Shown: positions 16,997-26,289 of the stretch, piece by piece | Position numbering within the stretch: position 1 is the first letter of the stretch | Layout: the number at the start of each line of letters is the position of its first letter | Source of the DNA: Alterisphingorhabdus sp051668705 | GTDB lineage: Bacteria > Pseudomonadota > Alphaproteobacteria > Sphingomonadales > Sphingomonadaceae | DNA length: 64,000 bases | Assembly: GCF_051668705.1 (NCBI RefSeq) | Contig: NZ_CP196351.1 | Location: 1,550,001-1,614,000, forward strand | Reading direction: 5' to 3' | Program-made: the position numbers and the translations under genes | Notes under the pieces: model-generated | Databases searched by the model: none | What the model was told of the DNA's origin: nothing | What the model saw: the letters and a program-made list of their open reading frames with translations, nothing else

Positions 16997-17145
16997 TGGC
17001 GATTTTCCGGTATCAAATAATAACAAATGCAGTTTAGCTGTGGTTTCCGAAAAGTTAAAGTCGCCATAAAAGGACCGTTGCAATATGAGACAATTGCGCT
17101 AAATAATAATATTATTATGGTTAAAACCTACATTCTTTCATTAAA

Positions 17146-17160
17146 TTACATTTGATGTAA
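17146..17160. promoter_or_regulatory. Palindrome TTACAT-TTG-ATGTAA upstream of the Lrp/AsnC gene
   Basis: A perfect 6+3+6 palindrome of 15 bases, the length of an Lrp-family site, lies 44 bases upstream of the regulator start and between the divergent kinase and regulator genes. A second A+T palindrome (AATAATATTATT) lies at about 17104-17115. Autoregulation by the Lrp protein is a reasonable inference. Confidence 0.5.
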
Positions 17161-17204
17161 GCGCTTTGGGCGATAATCACAATTTTGAGCAAATGGGGTA
17201 AATG

Positions 17205-17681
17205 ATGGCTAACCATAATCTTGATGACATAGATCGCATGTTGCTGTCTGAGTTACAATCTGAAGGTCGCATAACCAATGTCGATCTGGCAGTTCGGGTT
17301 GGTCTTACCGCTCCCCCATGTTTGCGCCGTGTGCGCGCCTTGGAAGAAGCAAAAATTATTCGTGGTTATCATGCCGATATTGACCCCGTTGCGCTTGGAT
17401 ATGCGATTACCGTTTATGCTATGGTCAGCTTGAAGAGCCAGGCCGAATATGCACTGCGGGAATTTGAAGAGCATGTCACTGCGCTAGAGGAAGTGCGCGA
17501 ATGTCACATGTTGAATGGTGAAGTCGATTTTATATTAAAAATATTATCACGTGATTTGCAGAGTTTTCAGGAGTTTCTAACCTCCAAGTTAACCGTTGGC
17601 CCGCATGTGGACAGCATCAAAACATCTTTGACGATACGAACTTCCAAAAACCTGCCCGGCGTTCCCTTTGAAGGCAAATAA
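17205..17681 (+). CDS. Lrp/AsnC family transcriptional regulator
   Basis: 158 residues. An N-terminal winged helix-turn-helix (LDDIDRMLLSELQSEGRITN and LAVRVGLTAPPCLRRVRALE) is followed by the RAM/AsnC ligand-binding domain (VYAMVSLKSQ... ECHMLNGEVDFILKI). Closely related proteins respond to branched-chain or other amino acids; the specific effector cannot be read here. Two ATGs lie in tandem at 17202 and 17205; GGGG ends six bases before the second. A strong terminator follows. A candidate operator lies upstream, and its divergent neighbour is the kinase-deacetylase pair. Confidence 0.93.
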   Translation: MANHNLDDIDRMLLSELQSEGRITNVDLAVRVGLTAPPCLRRVRALEEAKIIRGYHADIDPVALGYAITVYAMVSLKSQAEYALREFEEHVTALEEVRECHMLNGEVDFILKILSRDLQSFQEFLTSKLTVGPHVDSIKTSLTIRTSKNLPGVPFEGK

Positions 17682-17713
17682 TCTAATCCAGTTCTGATTT
17701 CATGAGTTTATAA

Positions 17714-17762
17714 AAAACCGGCGCAGATGGCTTAAGCCAATCCGCGCCGGTTTTATTTTTTT
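17714..17762. terminator. Strong bidirectional terminator between lrp-type gene and TPR gene
   Basis: AAAACCGGCGC and GCGCCGGTTTT form an 11-pair stem; an inner TGGC/GCCA hairpin caps the loop. T-runs flank both sides, so it can serve the Lrp gene and the convergent TPR gene. Confidence 0.9.
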
Positions 17763-17779
17763 TGAAGAGAGCTTGGTAA

Positions 17780-19081
17780 TCAACCAGCTGCAGGAGTTGC
17801 TTCACTCGCGGCAACTTGATTATCTACCCAGATGAGCCAGAATTTTGCCAGCTCTGTGCGCGCTCCACCGACTTTGGCAAATGCGGCTTTCGCAGCATCC
17901 CAATTGCCAGCCATGGCGTTACTAATGCCAATACGGGTATTTACCAGATCACTATCTACGCCGGGTTTTTCAAGCGCGACATTGTACAGCGCAATGGCTT
18001 CTGCATATTCGCCATAACCCAAATATGCATCAGCGGTACCAATTGCGATACGCGGATTTGAAGAGCTGCGAGAAGATGCGCCGCCAGATGTCAAAGAACT
18101 GCGGTCTTCAGAGACGCGCGATTTTGCTATACCAAGCTGCTCGTCAAAAAAATCATCGCCGGATTTTAGGGTGCCTTTGGCGATACCTTCTTCAATAATG
18201 TTAAGAACCTCACCGGGCAAACGACGCGGATCAGCATTTTCGACATATTCCGCATAATCCCTTTCACTTGCTAATGAATTGGTTGCACGCATCAACCGCA
18301 TAAGATCAATATTGGTTTTGGAGTCGAAACCAGCAGCGTCACGAAACAATATTAATGAATCACGCCAGCTGGTGTTGTTAGGATAAGCGGCAACCCATTT
18401 TTGGGTCCATGCAGTGGTAGCTTGGACATTTTTTGCATTATATGCGCGGCGCACGCCCCTACGATAATAATCCTCTGGTGCTAATGCACCGCTTTGTTGG
18501 AACCTCTGAATAGTCGCATTAAGAAGTTGCAACCCTTCGTCCACACGACCTTGTTGGAAAACAGAATCTACATATAATAATTCTGTATTATTTTCATAAT
18601 ATCCGCCATCAATGGCAGCTTTAAAGCGACTTTCAGCTAACGCATAGTCACCTTCGCTATAAGCAAATCTACCAGATGCGGAACTTAAACGTGGCATATC
18701 TGCTTGTGATACGGCGCCACTTTCCAGCATTAGATCAACGCCTTTGCGCTGAATTGAGACGTCACTTTTCATGCCGCCGAGTTGGACATAAGCATTGCCC
18801 AAACGAAATTTTTCATCCTTGGTATTTGCAACCAGTGCAGCCTGACTCAGTTGCGCCTCAGATGTAGCGGCATCCTTTGTTCCAAGGGCTGCTAAAGCAG
18901 CATTATAAGGTGTGATAAATTCGGGTGATAGCTGCTCTTGCGGCTGCTCATCCTTCTTTTTTTTCTTCTTCTCTTTCTTCTTTTGCGCAAAAGCTGCGTC
19001 TACGGGCAGCAATACGGACGTCATTGCAAATCCGGACACAGCAAGGCCCAAAGTTAAACTGTATAAAAAGCGTGTTCGCAT
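17780..19081 (-). CDS. Periplasmic TPR-like repeat protein
   Basis: 433 residues with a signal peptide (cleavage near AAFAQ, residue 32) followed at once by a striking Lys run (KKKEKKKKKK). The rest is all-helical with tetratricopeptide-like units, for example EGDYALAESRFKAAIDGG, GRVDEGLQLLNATIQRF and YGEYAEAIALYNVALEKPG. A GGAG site stands eight bases before the ATG. No enzymatic motif is visible, so a scaffold role in the envelope is likely. Single-gene unit bounded by a terminator at its 3' end. Confidence 0.78.
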   Translation of the reverse strand: MRTRFLYSLTLGLAVSGFAMTSVLLPVDAAFAQKKKEKKKKKKDEQPQEQLSPEFITPYNAALAALGTKDAATSEAQLSQAALVANTKDEKFRLGNAYVQLGGMKSDVSIQRKGVDLMLESGAVSQADMPRLSSASGRFAYSEGDYALAESRFKAAIDGGYYENNTELLYVDSVFQQGRVDEGLQLLNATIQRFQQSGALAPEDYYRRGVRRAYNAKNVQATTAWTQKWVAAYPNNTSWRDSLILFRDAAGFDSKTNIDLMRLMRATNSLASERDYAEYVENADPRRLPGEVLNIIEEGIAKGTLKSGDDFFDEQLGIAKSRVSEDRSSLTSGGASSRSSSNPRIAIGTADAYLGYGEYAEAIALYNVALEKPGVDSDLVNTRIGISNAMAGNWDAAKAAFAKVGGARTELAKFWLIWVDNQVAASEATPAAG

Positions 19082-19252
19082 AAAAGCTCTCCAAAAATGC
19101 TTGCGGCCAGGGCCGACCTAGATTTTGCGGCAGCATGTGCCTCTAGGGTTAATCCTATGATGTCATTATATGTAAGGTGCTCTGAATAGAAATTGAATAG
19201 AAAGTTATTATCGCCTCTAGCGAAATCATAATATGTTATCTAGATTATCAAC

Positions 19253-20011
19253 ATGATTATACTCATCTCCCCAGCCAAATCGCTCGATTTTGAGAGCCCT
19301 TCGCCCGTTGATACAATCAGCGAGATACCATTTCCCGAAAAAACCGAAGCCTTGGTATCGGCACTGAACCGATTTTCCGGCCCCAAACTCAAAACCATCA
19401 TGCCCGTTTCCGATGCTTTGATAGAATTGAATAGAAAGCGTTATAAAAACTTTTTTGAACAATCTGAAAAACAAGCAATATTTGCCTATAATGGTGATGT
19501 CTACACAGGTTTTGATGCAAAAACTATAGATGAACCAGCCCTGGATTATGCGCAGAATCATTTGCGGATATTATCCGGCTTATACGGCTTGCTTCGCCCA
19601 TTAGATCCTATTCGCCCGCATCGCCTAGAGATGGGTACACGCTGGGCGCCACGCCGCAAAAAACTTACTGATTTTTGGGGTGATGCTCCAGCCAAAGCTG
19701 TTCAACAAAGCGCAGAAGAGGCTGGTTCAAAAGCGATCATCAATCTGGCGAGCCAAGAATACTTTGCAGCAATTGAAGCAGGCAGGAAGCATATAACTTT
19801 GCCGGTCATCACTATGGATTTCCGGCAAAATGGACCTAACGGACCCAAATTCCAGAGTTTTGCAGCAAAGCGCGCTCGCGGCCTTATGGCTCGCTATATT
19901 TGTGACAATCGCTTGGTTGAGCCAGAAGATATCAAGAATTTTGATATTGATGGCTATGCATTTGATGCCGATAACAGCGACCAACATAGCTGGCGATTTA
20001 TACGCACATGA
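19253..20011 (+). CDS. yaaA: Peroxide stress protein YaaA (DUF328/UPF0246)
   Basis: 252 residues. The family signature is clear: MIILISPAKSLDF at the N-terminus, FAYNGDVYTGFDA, HLRILSGLYGLLRPLDPIRP and the FWGD block. In E. coli YaaA lowers free iron and limits oxidative damage by hydrogen peroxide, and the protein binds DNA. The stop overlaps the next start by four bases. Confidence 0.95.
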   Translation: MIILISPAKSLDFESPSPVDTISEIPFPEKTEALVSALNRFSGPKLKTIMPVSDALIELNRKRYKNFFEQSEKQAIFAYNGDVYTGFDAKTIDEPALDYAQNHLRILSGLYGLLRPLDPIRPHRLEMGTRWAPRRKKLTDFWGDAPAKAVQQSAEEAGSKAIINLASQEYFAAIEAGRKHITLPVITMDFRQNGPNGPKFQSFAAKRARGLMARYICDNRLVEPEDIKNFDIDGYAFDADNSDQHSWRFIRT

Positions 20012-20718
20012 CGTCACGGCGGCATGATGCCGTGGTCATAGGTACAGGCGGTGCCATCGGCAGTTCGTTGGCAGATAGTCTTGAAGAATCAGGTGATTAC
20101 AACCGCGTTTTCCGGCTATCGCGGCATTCATCAGACGATCATTTTATCGATATCAGCGATGAGCAATCTATTGCAGATTGCGCACAATTTGTCGCCGACA
20201 AGAACGCTAGCCCCAACCTGATTCTATGCGCCACTGGCATTTTGCATCAGCAAGACAAGCAGCCTGAAAAATCCCTGCGCGAACTGGATAGTGAGTGGCT
20301 TGCCCGTGTATATCAGGTCAACGCCATCGGTCCTGCCATGGTGGCGAAACATTTTATACCGCTTATGTCACGCAAGGACCGAGCTATATTTGCAGCGCTA
20401 GGCGCGCGCGTTGGCAGTATTTCTGATAATCATCTTGGTGGTTGGTATGGCTACCGAGCCTCTAAAGCCGCTTTGCATATGTTTATCCGCAATATTGCTA
20501 TTGAATGGGCTCGCAAAAATCCAGAAGCCCTTGCCATTGCTATTCACCCAGGAACCGTTGACTCATCTCTCAGCGAACCTTTTCAACGCTCTGTCCCCAA
20601 TAATAAATTATTTACACCAGCATATTCTGCTGAGAAAATGCTTCGCGTTATCAACCGGTTGGGCCCAGAACAGTCCGGCAAAGTCTTTGCTTGGGATGGT
20701 CAGGAAATCATTCCATAA
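20008..20718 (+). CDS. Short-chain dehydrogenase/reductase (C-factor-like SDR)
   Basis: 236 residues of the classical SDR fold. The nucleotide-binding glycine motif is GTGGAIGSSLADSL near residue 12, followed by NAIGP, the catalytic Ser region LGARVGSISDN and YGYRASKAALHMF with the Tyr-x3-Lys pair. The product resembles CsgA/C-factor and similar SDRs of unknown substrate. It overlaps yaaA by four bases, suggesting co-expression under oxidative stress (inference). Confidence 0.88.
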   Translation: MTSRRHDAVVIGTGGAIGSSLADSLEESGDYNRVFRLSRHSSDDHFIDISDEQSIADCAQFVADKNASPNLILCATGILHQQDKQPEKSLRELDSEWLARVYQVNAIGPAMVAKHFIPLMSRKDRAIFAALGARVGSISDNHLGGWYGYRASKAALHMFIRNIAIEWARKNPEALAIAIHPGTVDSSLSEPFQRSVPNNKLFTPAYSAEKMLRVINRLGPEQSGKVFAWDGQEIIP

Positions 20719-20863
20719 TATCTGGTAAAATTTACTTATAACCGGCTTGCGGCGCACCATCAAATTAGCTGTAGATAAACCCTCTCCTTTAGGCTCTATG
20801 GCTAGTCAAAGACCGGTCAATCGCCTAATAATTATAGGAGTTTTTTGATAGGATATTTCTATA

Positions 20864-23617
20864 GTGACGGATGAACCCATTGGCCCTGAAAGTTTTGATC
20901 CAGGACCATCTGACATAGCGCCAATCGATATTGTCGACGAGATGAAGTCTAGTTATCTGGACTATGCCATGTCGGTCATTGTCAGCCGTGCTCTGCCTGA
21001 CATCCATGACGGTCTAAAGCCGGTTCACCGCCGTATTCTATGGACCTGCCGGGAAAACAGCTATTATTATAACCGGCCTTATCGCAAATCTGCGCGTATT
21101 GTCGGTGATTGCATGGGTAAATACCACCCGCATGGTAATCAGGCGATTTATGACGCTCTTGCGCGCCTTACACAGCCTTGGTCGATGCGGGTTCCTCTCA
21201 TTGATGGTCAAGGCAATTTCGGATCAATGGATCCTGACCCGCCAGCAGCAGAACGTTATACCGAAGCACGCTTGGCGAAGGTCGCCAACTTCCTGCTCGA
21301 TGATCTTGATAAAGATACTGTTGATTTTACGCCAAATTATGATGGCAGCGAGCATGAGCCTCAGGTTCTCCCTGCCCGCTTCCCCAATTTGCTGGTCAAC
21401 GGCGCTGGCGGCATCGCTGTCGGTATGGCAACCAATATTCCGCCGCACAATTTGGGCGAAGTAATCAACGCCTGTTTAGAATTAATGGACGATCCGGCCA
21501 CCAGTGACGAACGGCTAATGGAAATTGTTCCCGGCCCTGATTTTCCGACGGCTCCCTTAATCCTTGGCAATGCTGGCGCGCGTTCCGCTTACACAACCGG
21601 CCGCGGATCTGTTCTTATGCGTGCTCGGCATACCATTGAAGAAAAGCGCGGCGAAAAACGTTCTATCGTACTGACCTCCATTCCTTATCAGGTTGGCAAA
21701 TCTGGACTTGTTGAAAAGATAGCAGATGCTGCCAAAGACGGCCGTATTGAAGGTGTGTCAGACATCCGCGATGAATCGAGCAGAGCCGGTGTGCGCGTCG
21801 TTGTCGATCTTAAACGCGATGCTACGGCTGAAGTCGTGTTGAACCAATTATGGCGCCATACGCCAGCCCAGACCGGTTTTCCGGCAAATATGCTGGCTAT
21901 CCGCAATGGCCGCCCAGAGACATTTACATTGCGCACTGCCCTCACAAGTTTTGTGAGCTTTCGTGAGCAAATCATTACAAGGCGTACGAAATTTGAATTA
22001 AAAAAGGCACGTGACCGCGCACATATTTTGCTCGGTCTTGTTGTTGCGGTCACAAATTTAGATGAAGTCGTGAAGATTATTCGCGGTTCATCCAGCCCTG
22101 TTGAAGCGCGGGGCACATTGCTGGCCCGCAAATGGCCAGTAGCAGAGATTGCGCCATATATTCGCTTGATTGAAGCATTGGAAAGTGATGTCGAGGGTGA
22201 TAGCTATCAATTAAGCGAAGCCCAAGTCCGCGCTATTCTTGATTTGCGCTTGCATCGCTTAACCGCTCTGGGCCGTGATGAAATCGGCAATGAATTGAAA
22301 ACTCTTTCAGATGATATTGCCGAATATCTGGCGATTCTGGGTGATAGAGAGAAACTCTATGCCGTCATGCGCGAAGAGCTGATTGCTGTGCGCGAAGAAT
22401 TTGCTACGCCGCGCGTTAGTGAAATCATGCCAGCCTGGGATGGTTTGGACGATGAAGACCTGATGGAACGTGGTGACATGGTCGTCACAGTTACCCATGA
22501 TGGCTATATTAAACGTACTGCGCTGGAAACCTTCCGTGCGCAAAGGCGCGGCGGCAAAGGCCGTGCCGGCATGTCGACCAAAGAAGAAGACGTCGTGACG
22601 TCACTTTTCGTGACCTCTACCCATACACCGGTGCTGTTCTTCTCCAACCATGGTCAGGTTTACCGTCTGAAAGTGTGGAAACTGCCCGAAGGTGGCCCAC
22701 AAACCCGCGGCCGCCCGATGGTCAATTTGCTGCCCTTAGCGCAAGGTGAAACCATATCGACAGTGCTGCCGCTTCCCGAAGATGAGGATGAGTGGGAAAA
22801 TCTGCATGTCATGTTTGCCACGGCAAAAGGCACGGTGCGGCGCAATTCAATGGCGGCATTCACCAACATCCCTTCCAATGGCAAGATTGCCATGCGTTTT
22901 GATGATGATAGTGACGATCGCTTAATCGGTGTCGAACTGTTGACGGAAGATGATGATGTCTTGCTTGCAACGCGTCTGGGTAAAGCCATTCGCTTTGGCG
23001 CAACACAGGTTCGCGAATTTCAGAGCCGAACATCGCAAGGTGTGCGCGGCGTAACCTTGAAAGGCGATGATGAGGTCATCTCGCTGTCCGTATTACGGGG
23101 CGTTGATGCAACACCTGACGAGCGCGATGCCTATCTGCGCAGCGCTGCGTGGAAGGAAAATGACACGGCGCCAACTTTGTCTGATGAGAAAATGCAAACG
23201 CTGGCCGAGAGTGAAGACTTTATCCTGACCGTTTGCGCCAATGGCTATGGCAAGCGTTCTTCGGCCTATGAATATCGTCAATCAGGGCGCGGCGGCCAAG
23301 GGATTGCCAATATTGACAATATCAAACGCAATGGCCCTGTCGTCGCCAGCTTCCCTGCCGCTAATGGCGAGCAATTGATGCTGGTTACTGATCAGGCCAA
23401 ACTGATCCGCATCAATATTGACGGCATGCGGGTTATTGGGCGTAACAGCTCCGGCGTAAAATTGTTCGATGTTGCCAAGAATGAGCATGTGGTCAGCGCA
23501 GCACGCATTCAGGAAAGCGATGCTGAAGACGATGATGAGGCGCATGATGATTTGGAAGCGCCAGAAGGTGAAACAGATGGCGTATCGAATGATGAGGGCA
23601 ATTCAACTGAGGATTAA
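20864..23617 (+). CDS. gyrA: DNA gyrase subunit A
   Basis: 917-residue type II topoisomerase breakage-reunion subunit, GTG start with an AGGA site upstream. The active-site tyrosine is Y132 (ERYTEARLAK, equal to E. coli Y122). The GyrA box QRRGGKG near residue 560 and the blade repeats of the C-terminal DNA-wrapping domain distinguish it from ParC. The quinolone-resistance region reads GKYHPHGNQAIYDALARLTQ: the positions equal to E. coli 82 and 83 are Asn and Gln, and D87 is retained. The C-terminus is a long acidic tail. Monocistronic, with a terminator just downstream. Confidence 0.97.
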   Translation: MTDEPIGPESFDPGPSDIAPIDIVDEMKSSYLDYAMSVIVSRALPDIHDGLKPVHRRILWTCRENSYYYNRPYRKSARIVGDCMGKYHPHGNQAIYDALARLTQPWSMRVPLIDGQGNFGSMDPDPPAAERYTEARLAKVANFLLDDLDKDTVDFTPNYDGSEHEPQVLPARFPNLLVNGAGGIAVGMATNIPPHNLGEVINACLELMDDPATSDERLMEIVPGPDFPTAPLILGNAGARSAYTTGRGSVLMRARHTIEEKRGEKRSIVLTSIPYQVGKSGLVEKIADAAKDGRIEGVSDIRDESSRAGVRVVVDLKRDATAEVVLNQLWRHTPAQTGFPANMLAIRNGRPETFTLRTALTSFVSFREQIITRRTKFELKKARDRAHILLGLVVAVTNLDEVVKIIRGSSSPVEARGTLLARKWPVAEIAPYIRLIEALESDVEGDSYQLSEAQVRAILDLRLHRLTALGRDEIGNELKTLSDDIAEYLAILGDREKLYAVMREELIAVREEFATPRVSEIMPAWDGLDDEDLMERGDMVVTVTHDGYIKRTALETFRAQRRGGKGRAGMSTKEEDVVTSLFVTSTHTPVLFFSNHGQVYRLKVWKLPEGGPQTRGRPMVNLLPLAQGETISTVLPLPEDEDEWENLHVMFATAKGTVRRNSMAAFTNIPSNGKIAMRFDDDSDDRLIGVELLTEDDDVLLATRLGKAIRFGATQVREFQSRTSQGVRGVTLKGDDEVISLSVLRGVDATPDERDAYLRSAAWKENDTAPTLSDEKMQTLAESEDFILTVCANGYGKRSSAYEYRQSGRGGQGIANIDNIKRNGPVVASFPAANGEQLMLVTDQAKLIRINIDGMRVIGRNSSGVKLFDVAKNEHVVSAARIQESDAEDDDEAHDDLEAPEGETDGVSNDEGNSTED

Positions 23618-23641
23618 GTTTTGAGAGGCTAAGCGGGATTT

Positions 23642-23662
23642 CGCGGGTTTTCCGCGTTTTTC
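23642..23662 (+). terminator. Terminator after gyrA
   Basis: CGCGG and CCGCG form a five-pair stem around GTTTT, followed by five T residues, 24 bases after the gyrA stop. Confidence 0.7.
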
Positions 23663-23671
23663 CATCATCTT

Positions 23672-24334
23672 TTATCCTATCTGCACTGCTCGATCGGCTC
23701 TCAAAGTCCGCACTACGCCGGTGCATATCATCAATTGCCCGATATAATATAGCGGCCAGACAAGTATGCTTGCTAGCTGAAGATTATCTAACGTTCCCAT
23801 AGAGAGAATTATTAGCATATGATATATGACAACTAGAATGACGCCAATACCCACTTGATAGCGAGGATAGGCACTAGTCCATGCCGTGACAATCATCATG
23901 CCAACTGACAATCCATATATGAAAGTGAGCCAGGTTCTATCTGGGTTACTGAAGGCGAAAATAACGGTGAATACGGCGAAAATCAAAAAATTCGTGAAAA
24001 TTGATTGGCCCTTAGTAAATTTACCACCGTGATAATGATCGAACATAATAATCGCAGAAATATGCGCCGCAAAAAAGGCTGCTCCGCCCCATACCATATC
24101 AATGATAGTCAAAGCATCACCAAGCACAGACAGCGTCAGATAAAGCACTAGGAAAAGAGCCTTTTTACCGGATAAACGCCGCAAAGCATAAGCGGCCAAG
24201 CTGGCCACAGCGCCCGCTTTCCAAAGCATCAAAAACAGATCACCCAAGCTGCCATCGCGCAGAAAGGGGAATCCAATGGCCAATATCAGGCTTAAAACCA
24301 GAAATGGTCTGTCTTCGGACAATGCGCGGCGCAT
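23672..24334 (-). CDS. Lysoplasmalogenase-like integral membrane protein (YhhN/TMEM86 family)
   Basis: 220 residues with about seven or eight hydrophobic helices. The family hallmarks are a conserved GDA pair (VLGDALTIID) and a following FFAAHISAIIMF helix with a conserved His. TMEM86 enzymes hydrolyse the vinyl ether bond of lysoplasmalogens; bacterial YhhN function is less clear. The ATG at 24334 has a perfect GAGGAG site eight bases upstream; the longer frame to 24376 lacks one. Divergent from trmFO. Confidence 0.82.
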   Translation of the reverse strand: MRRALSEDRPFLVLSLILAIGFPFLRDGSLGDLFLMLWKAGAVASLAAYALRRLSGKKALFLVLYLTLSVLGDALTIIDMVWGGAAFFAAHISAIIMFDHYHGGKFTKGQSIFTNFLIFAVFTVIFAFSNPDRTWLTFIYGLSVGMMIVTAWTSAYPRYQVGIGVILVVIYHMLIILSMGTLDNLQLASILVWPLYYIGQLMICTGVVRTLRADRAVQIG

Positions 24335-24416
24335 TATAAAACTCCTCAATAATGCAAATTCTGCATAAACACTCAAAAGAATTGCCGCAACAGCTGCTTA
24401 TTGGCATAGGGCTCAA

Positions 24417-25772
24417 ATGCAAAATGATACGAAAAAATATGACGTCCACATTATTGGTGGCGGACTGGCTGGTTCAGAGGCTGCATGGCAGCTGGCTAAG
24501 TCTGGTGTAAAAGTCCGCCTGTCAGAGATGCGTGGATCAGGTGTGATGACCCCTGCCCACCAAACCGATGGCTTGGCTGAATTGGTCTGTTCCAACAGCT
24601 TCCGCTCTGATGATGCAGAGCGCAATGCGGTCGGTCTGTTGCATTCGGAAATGCGACAACTTGACTCTATCATCATGCAATGCGCAGAACTGGCCAAAGT
24701 GCCAGCAGGTTCCGCTTTGGCTGTGGATCGCGATATATTCTCAGATCATGTTTCCAAGATATTGAACAAACATGAAAATATTGATGTTGTTAGAGAGTGT
24801 GTTGAGCAATTGCCCGAAGTGGGTTTAACAATTGTTGCCACTGGTCCTCTTACAGCGCAATCATTGGCAGAAAGTATTGGCGCAGCGACCGGCCGCGACG
24901 CCCTCGCCTTTTTTGATGCTATCGCCCCCATCGTCCACCATGACAGCATTGATATGGACATTGCATGGAAACAGTCCCGCTGGGACCGAGGAAGTGAAGA
25001 CGGTGATGGCAAAGACTATATCAATTGCCCAATGAACAAAGAGCAATATCTTGCCTTCCATCAGGGTTTGATGGATGGCGAAAAGACGGAATTTAAGGAA
25101 TGGGAACAAAATACCCCATATTTTGAAGGTTGTATGCCGATTGAAGTCATGGCGTCACGCGGGGTTGATACCCTGCGCTATGGCCCGATGAAACCGGTCG
25201 GCCTTGATGATCCGCGCACTGGTCGCTGGCCCTATGCAGTGGTGCAGCTGCGGCAAGATAATAAATTGGGCACATTGTGGAATATGGTCGGGTTTCAGAC
25301 CAAATTGAAATATGGCGCCCAAGTAGAATTGTTCAGAACAATTCCTGGCCTAGAAAACGCCGAATTTGCACGATTGGGTGGTCTTCATCGCAACACATTT
25401 ATCAATTCACCAACCTTGCTTGACCGGCAATTGCGGTTGAAATCAGCACCGCATATACGCTTTGCTGGCCAGATTACCGGCTGTGAAGGCTATGTGGAGA
25501 GCAGTGCAATAGGCCTGTTAGCAGCACGCATGGCTTTGGCAGAATTGCGCAACCAGCCTTTTGAAACACCGCCATTTACAACATCATTAGGCGCTTTATT
25601 GGCACATATTACAGGCGATGCAGATGCCAGTGATTATCAGCCAATGAATATCAATTTCGGCCTTTTCCCGCCTATTATGGGCAAAAAGATACCGAAGAAA
25701 CAGCGCAAAGAGGCTTATACAGCAAGGGCAAGAACCGATTTGACCCAATGGATGACGTCACTGACGCCATAA
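24417..25772 (+). CDS. trmFO: Folate-dependent tRNA m5U54 methyltransferase TrmFO
   Basis: 451-residue FAD enzyme that methylates U54 of tRNA using methylenetetrahydrofolate. Landmarks: FAD-binding GGGLAGSEAAW at 14-24, ELVCSNSFRSD with C58 (equal to the B. subtilis C53 position), INCPMNKEQY (catalytic Cys region), RYGPMKPVGL, and the distal TGCEGYVESSAIGLLAA. Full length for the family. TrmFO replaces the SAM-dependent TrmA in many alphaproteobacteria. Convergent with the EF-hand gene, with 12 bases between the stops. Confidence 0.96.
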   Translation: MQNDTKKYDVHIIGGGLAGSEAAWQLAKSGVKVRLSEMRGSGVMTPAHQTDGLAELVCSNSFRSDDAERNAVGLLHSEMRQLDSIIMQCAELAKVPAGSALAVDRDIFSDHVSKILNKHENIDVVRECVEQLPEVGLTIVATGPLTAQSLAESIGAATGRDALAFFDAIAPIVHHDSIDMDIAWKQSRWDRGSEDGDGKDYINCPMNKEQYLAFHQGLMDGEKTEFKEWEQNTPYFEGCMPIEVMASRGVDTLRYGPMKPVGLDDPRTGRWPYAVVQLRQDNKLGTLWNMVGFQTKLKYGAQVELFRTIPGLENAEFARLGGLHRNTFINSPTLLDRQLRLKSAPHIRFAGQITGCEGYVESSAIGLLAARMALAELRNQPFETPPFTTSLGALLAHITGDADASDYQPMNINFGLFPPIMGKKIPKKQRKEAYTARARTDLTQWMTSLTP

Positions 25773-25784
25773 AAACTTATCCTG

Positions 25785-26246
25785 CTAGCAAGCGCATTTG
25801 GATTTCTTTCGGGCCTTTGGTTTGGTTGTGGCAAATTCTTCCGGGGTTAATTCACCATCCGCATCGGCATCGGCCTTCACGAACCGATCAGATGTGCGCA
25901 CCGCCCATTCTTCAAATGTCAGCAGATTGTTGCCGTCCTTGTCCAGTTTGCGAAAATCTGCTGTGCGCGAAGCCATCATTTCCATGCGCGTAATAATCTT
26001 ATCAAAATTACGATCATAGCGGCCAAAACGTCGCTGTTCCTTGGTTAGATTAGTGGCTTCTGGCGGTGCGGGGCCGACCAGCCCCTCTGTATCAGCACTG
26101 GGCAATTCCAAAGGAGCTTCTGCAATTGGTTCGGGCGGTTCAGGAGCCAAAACAGGCTGTTCCTCTTGCGCTTGGCTGTAAAAGAAAAGAAAACCGCCTA
26201 GCATCAAAATTATCGACGCTACACCTCCAACAAAATATTTGCCCAT
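25785..26246 (-). CDS. Membrane-anchored EF-hand protein
   Basis: 153 residues with one N-terminal hydrophobic anchor (residues 5-25), a Pro/Glu-rich linker and two or three EF-hand-like loops: DRNFDKIITRMEMM (degenerate), DKDGNNLLTFEEW and DADADGELTPEEF. It probably binds calcium in the periplasm. The C-terminus is basic and ends KSKCAC, an unusual cysteine pair. No enzymatic domain is present. Convergent with trmFO and followed upstream on the same strand by the phytoene-synthase-like gene. Confidence 0.82.
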   Translation of the reverse strand: MGKYFVGGVASIILMLGGFLFFYSQAQEEQPVLAPEPPEPIAEAPLELPSADTEGLVGPAPPEATNLTKEQRRFGRYDRNFDKIITRMEMMASRTADFRKLDKDGNNLLTFEEWAVRTSDRFVKADADADGELTPEEFATTKPKARKKSKCAC

Positions 26247-26289
26247 ATATCCCTCACTTGCGACTATGCGGAATAGTATCGCAGAGAAT

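Noticed and set aside
19185..19440. Near repeat of GAATTGAATAGAAAG before and inside yaaA
   Set aside because: One copy lies in coding sequence and the word is A+T-rich; likely coincidence.
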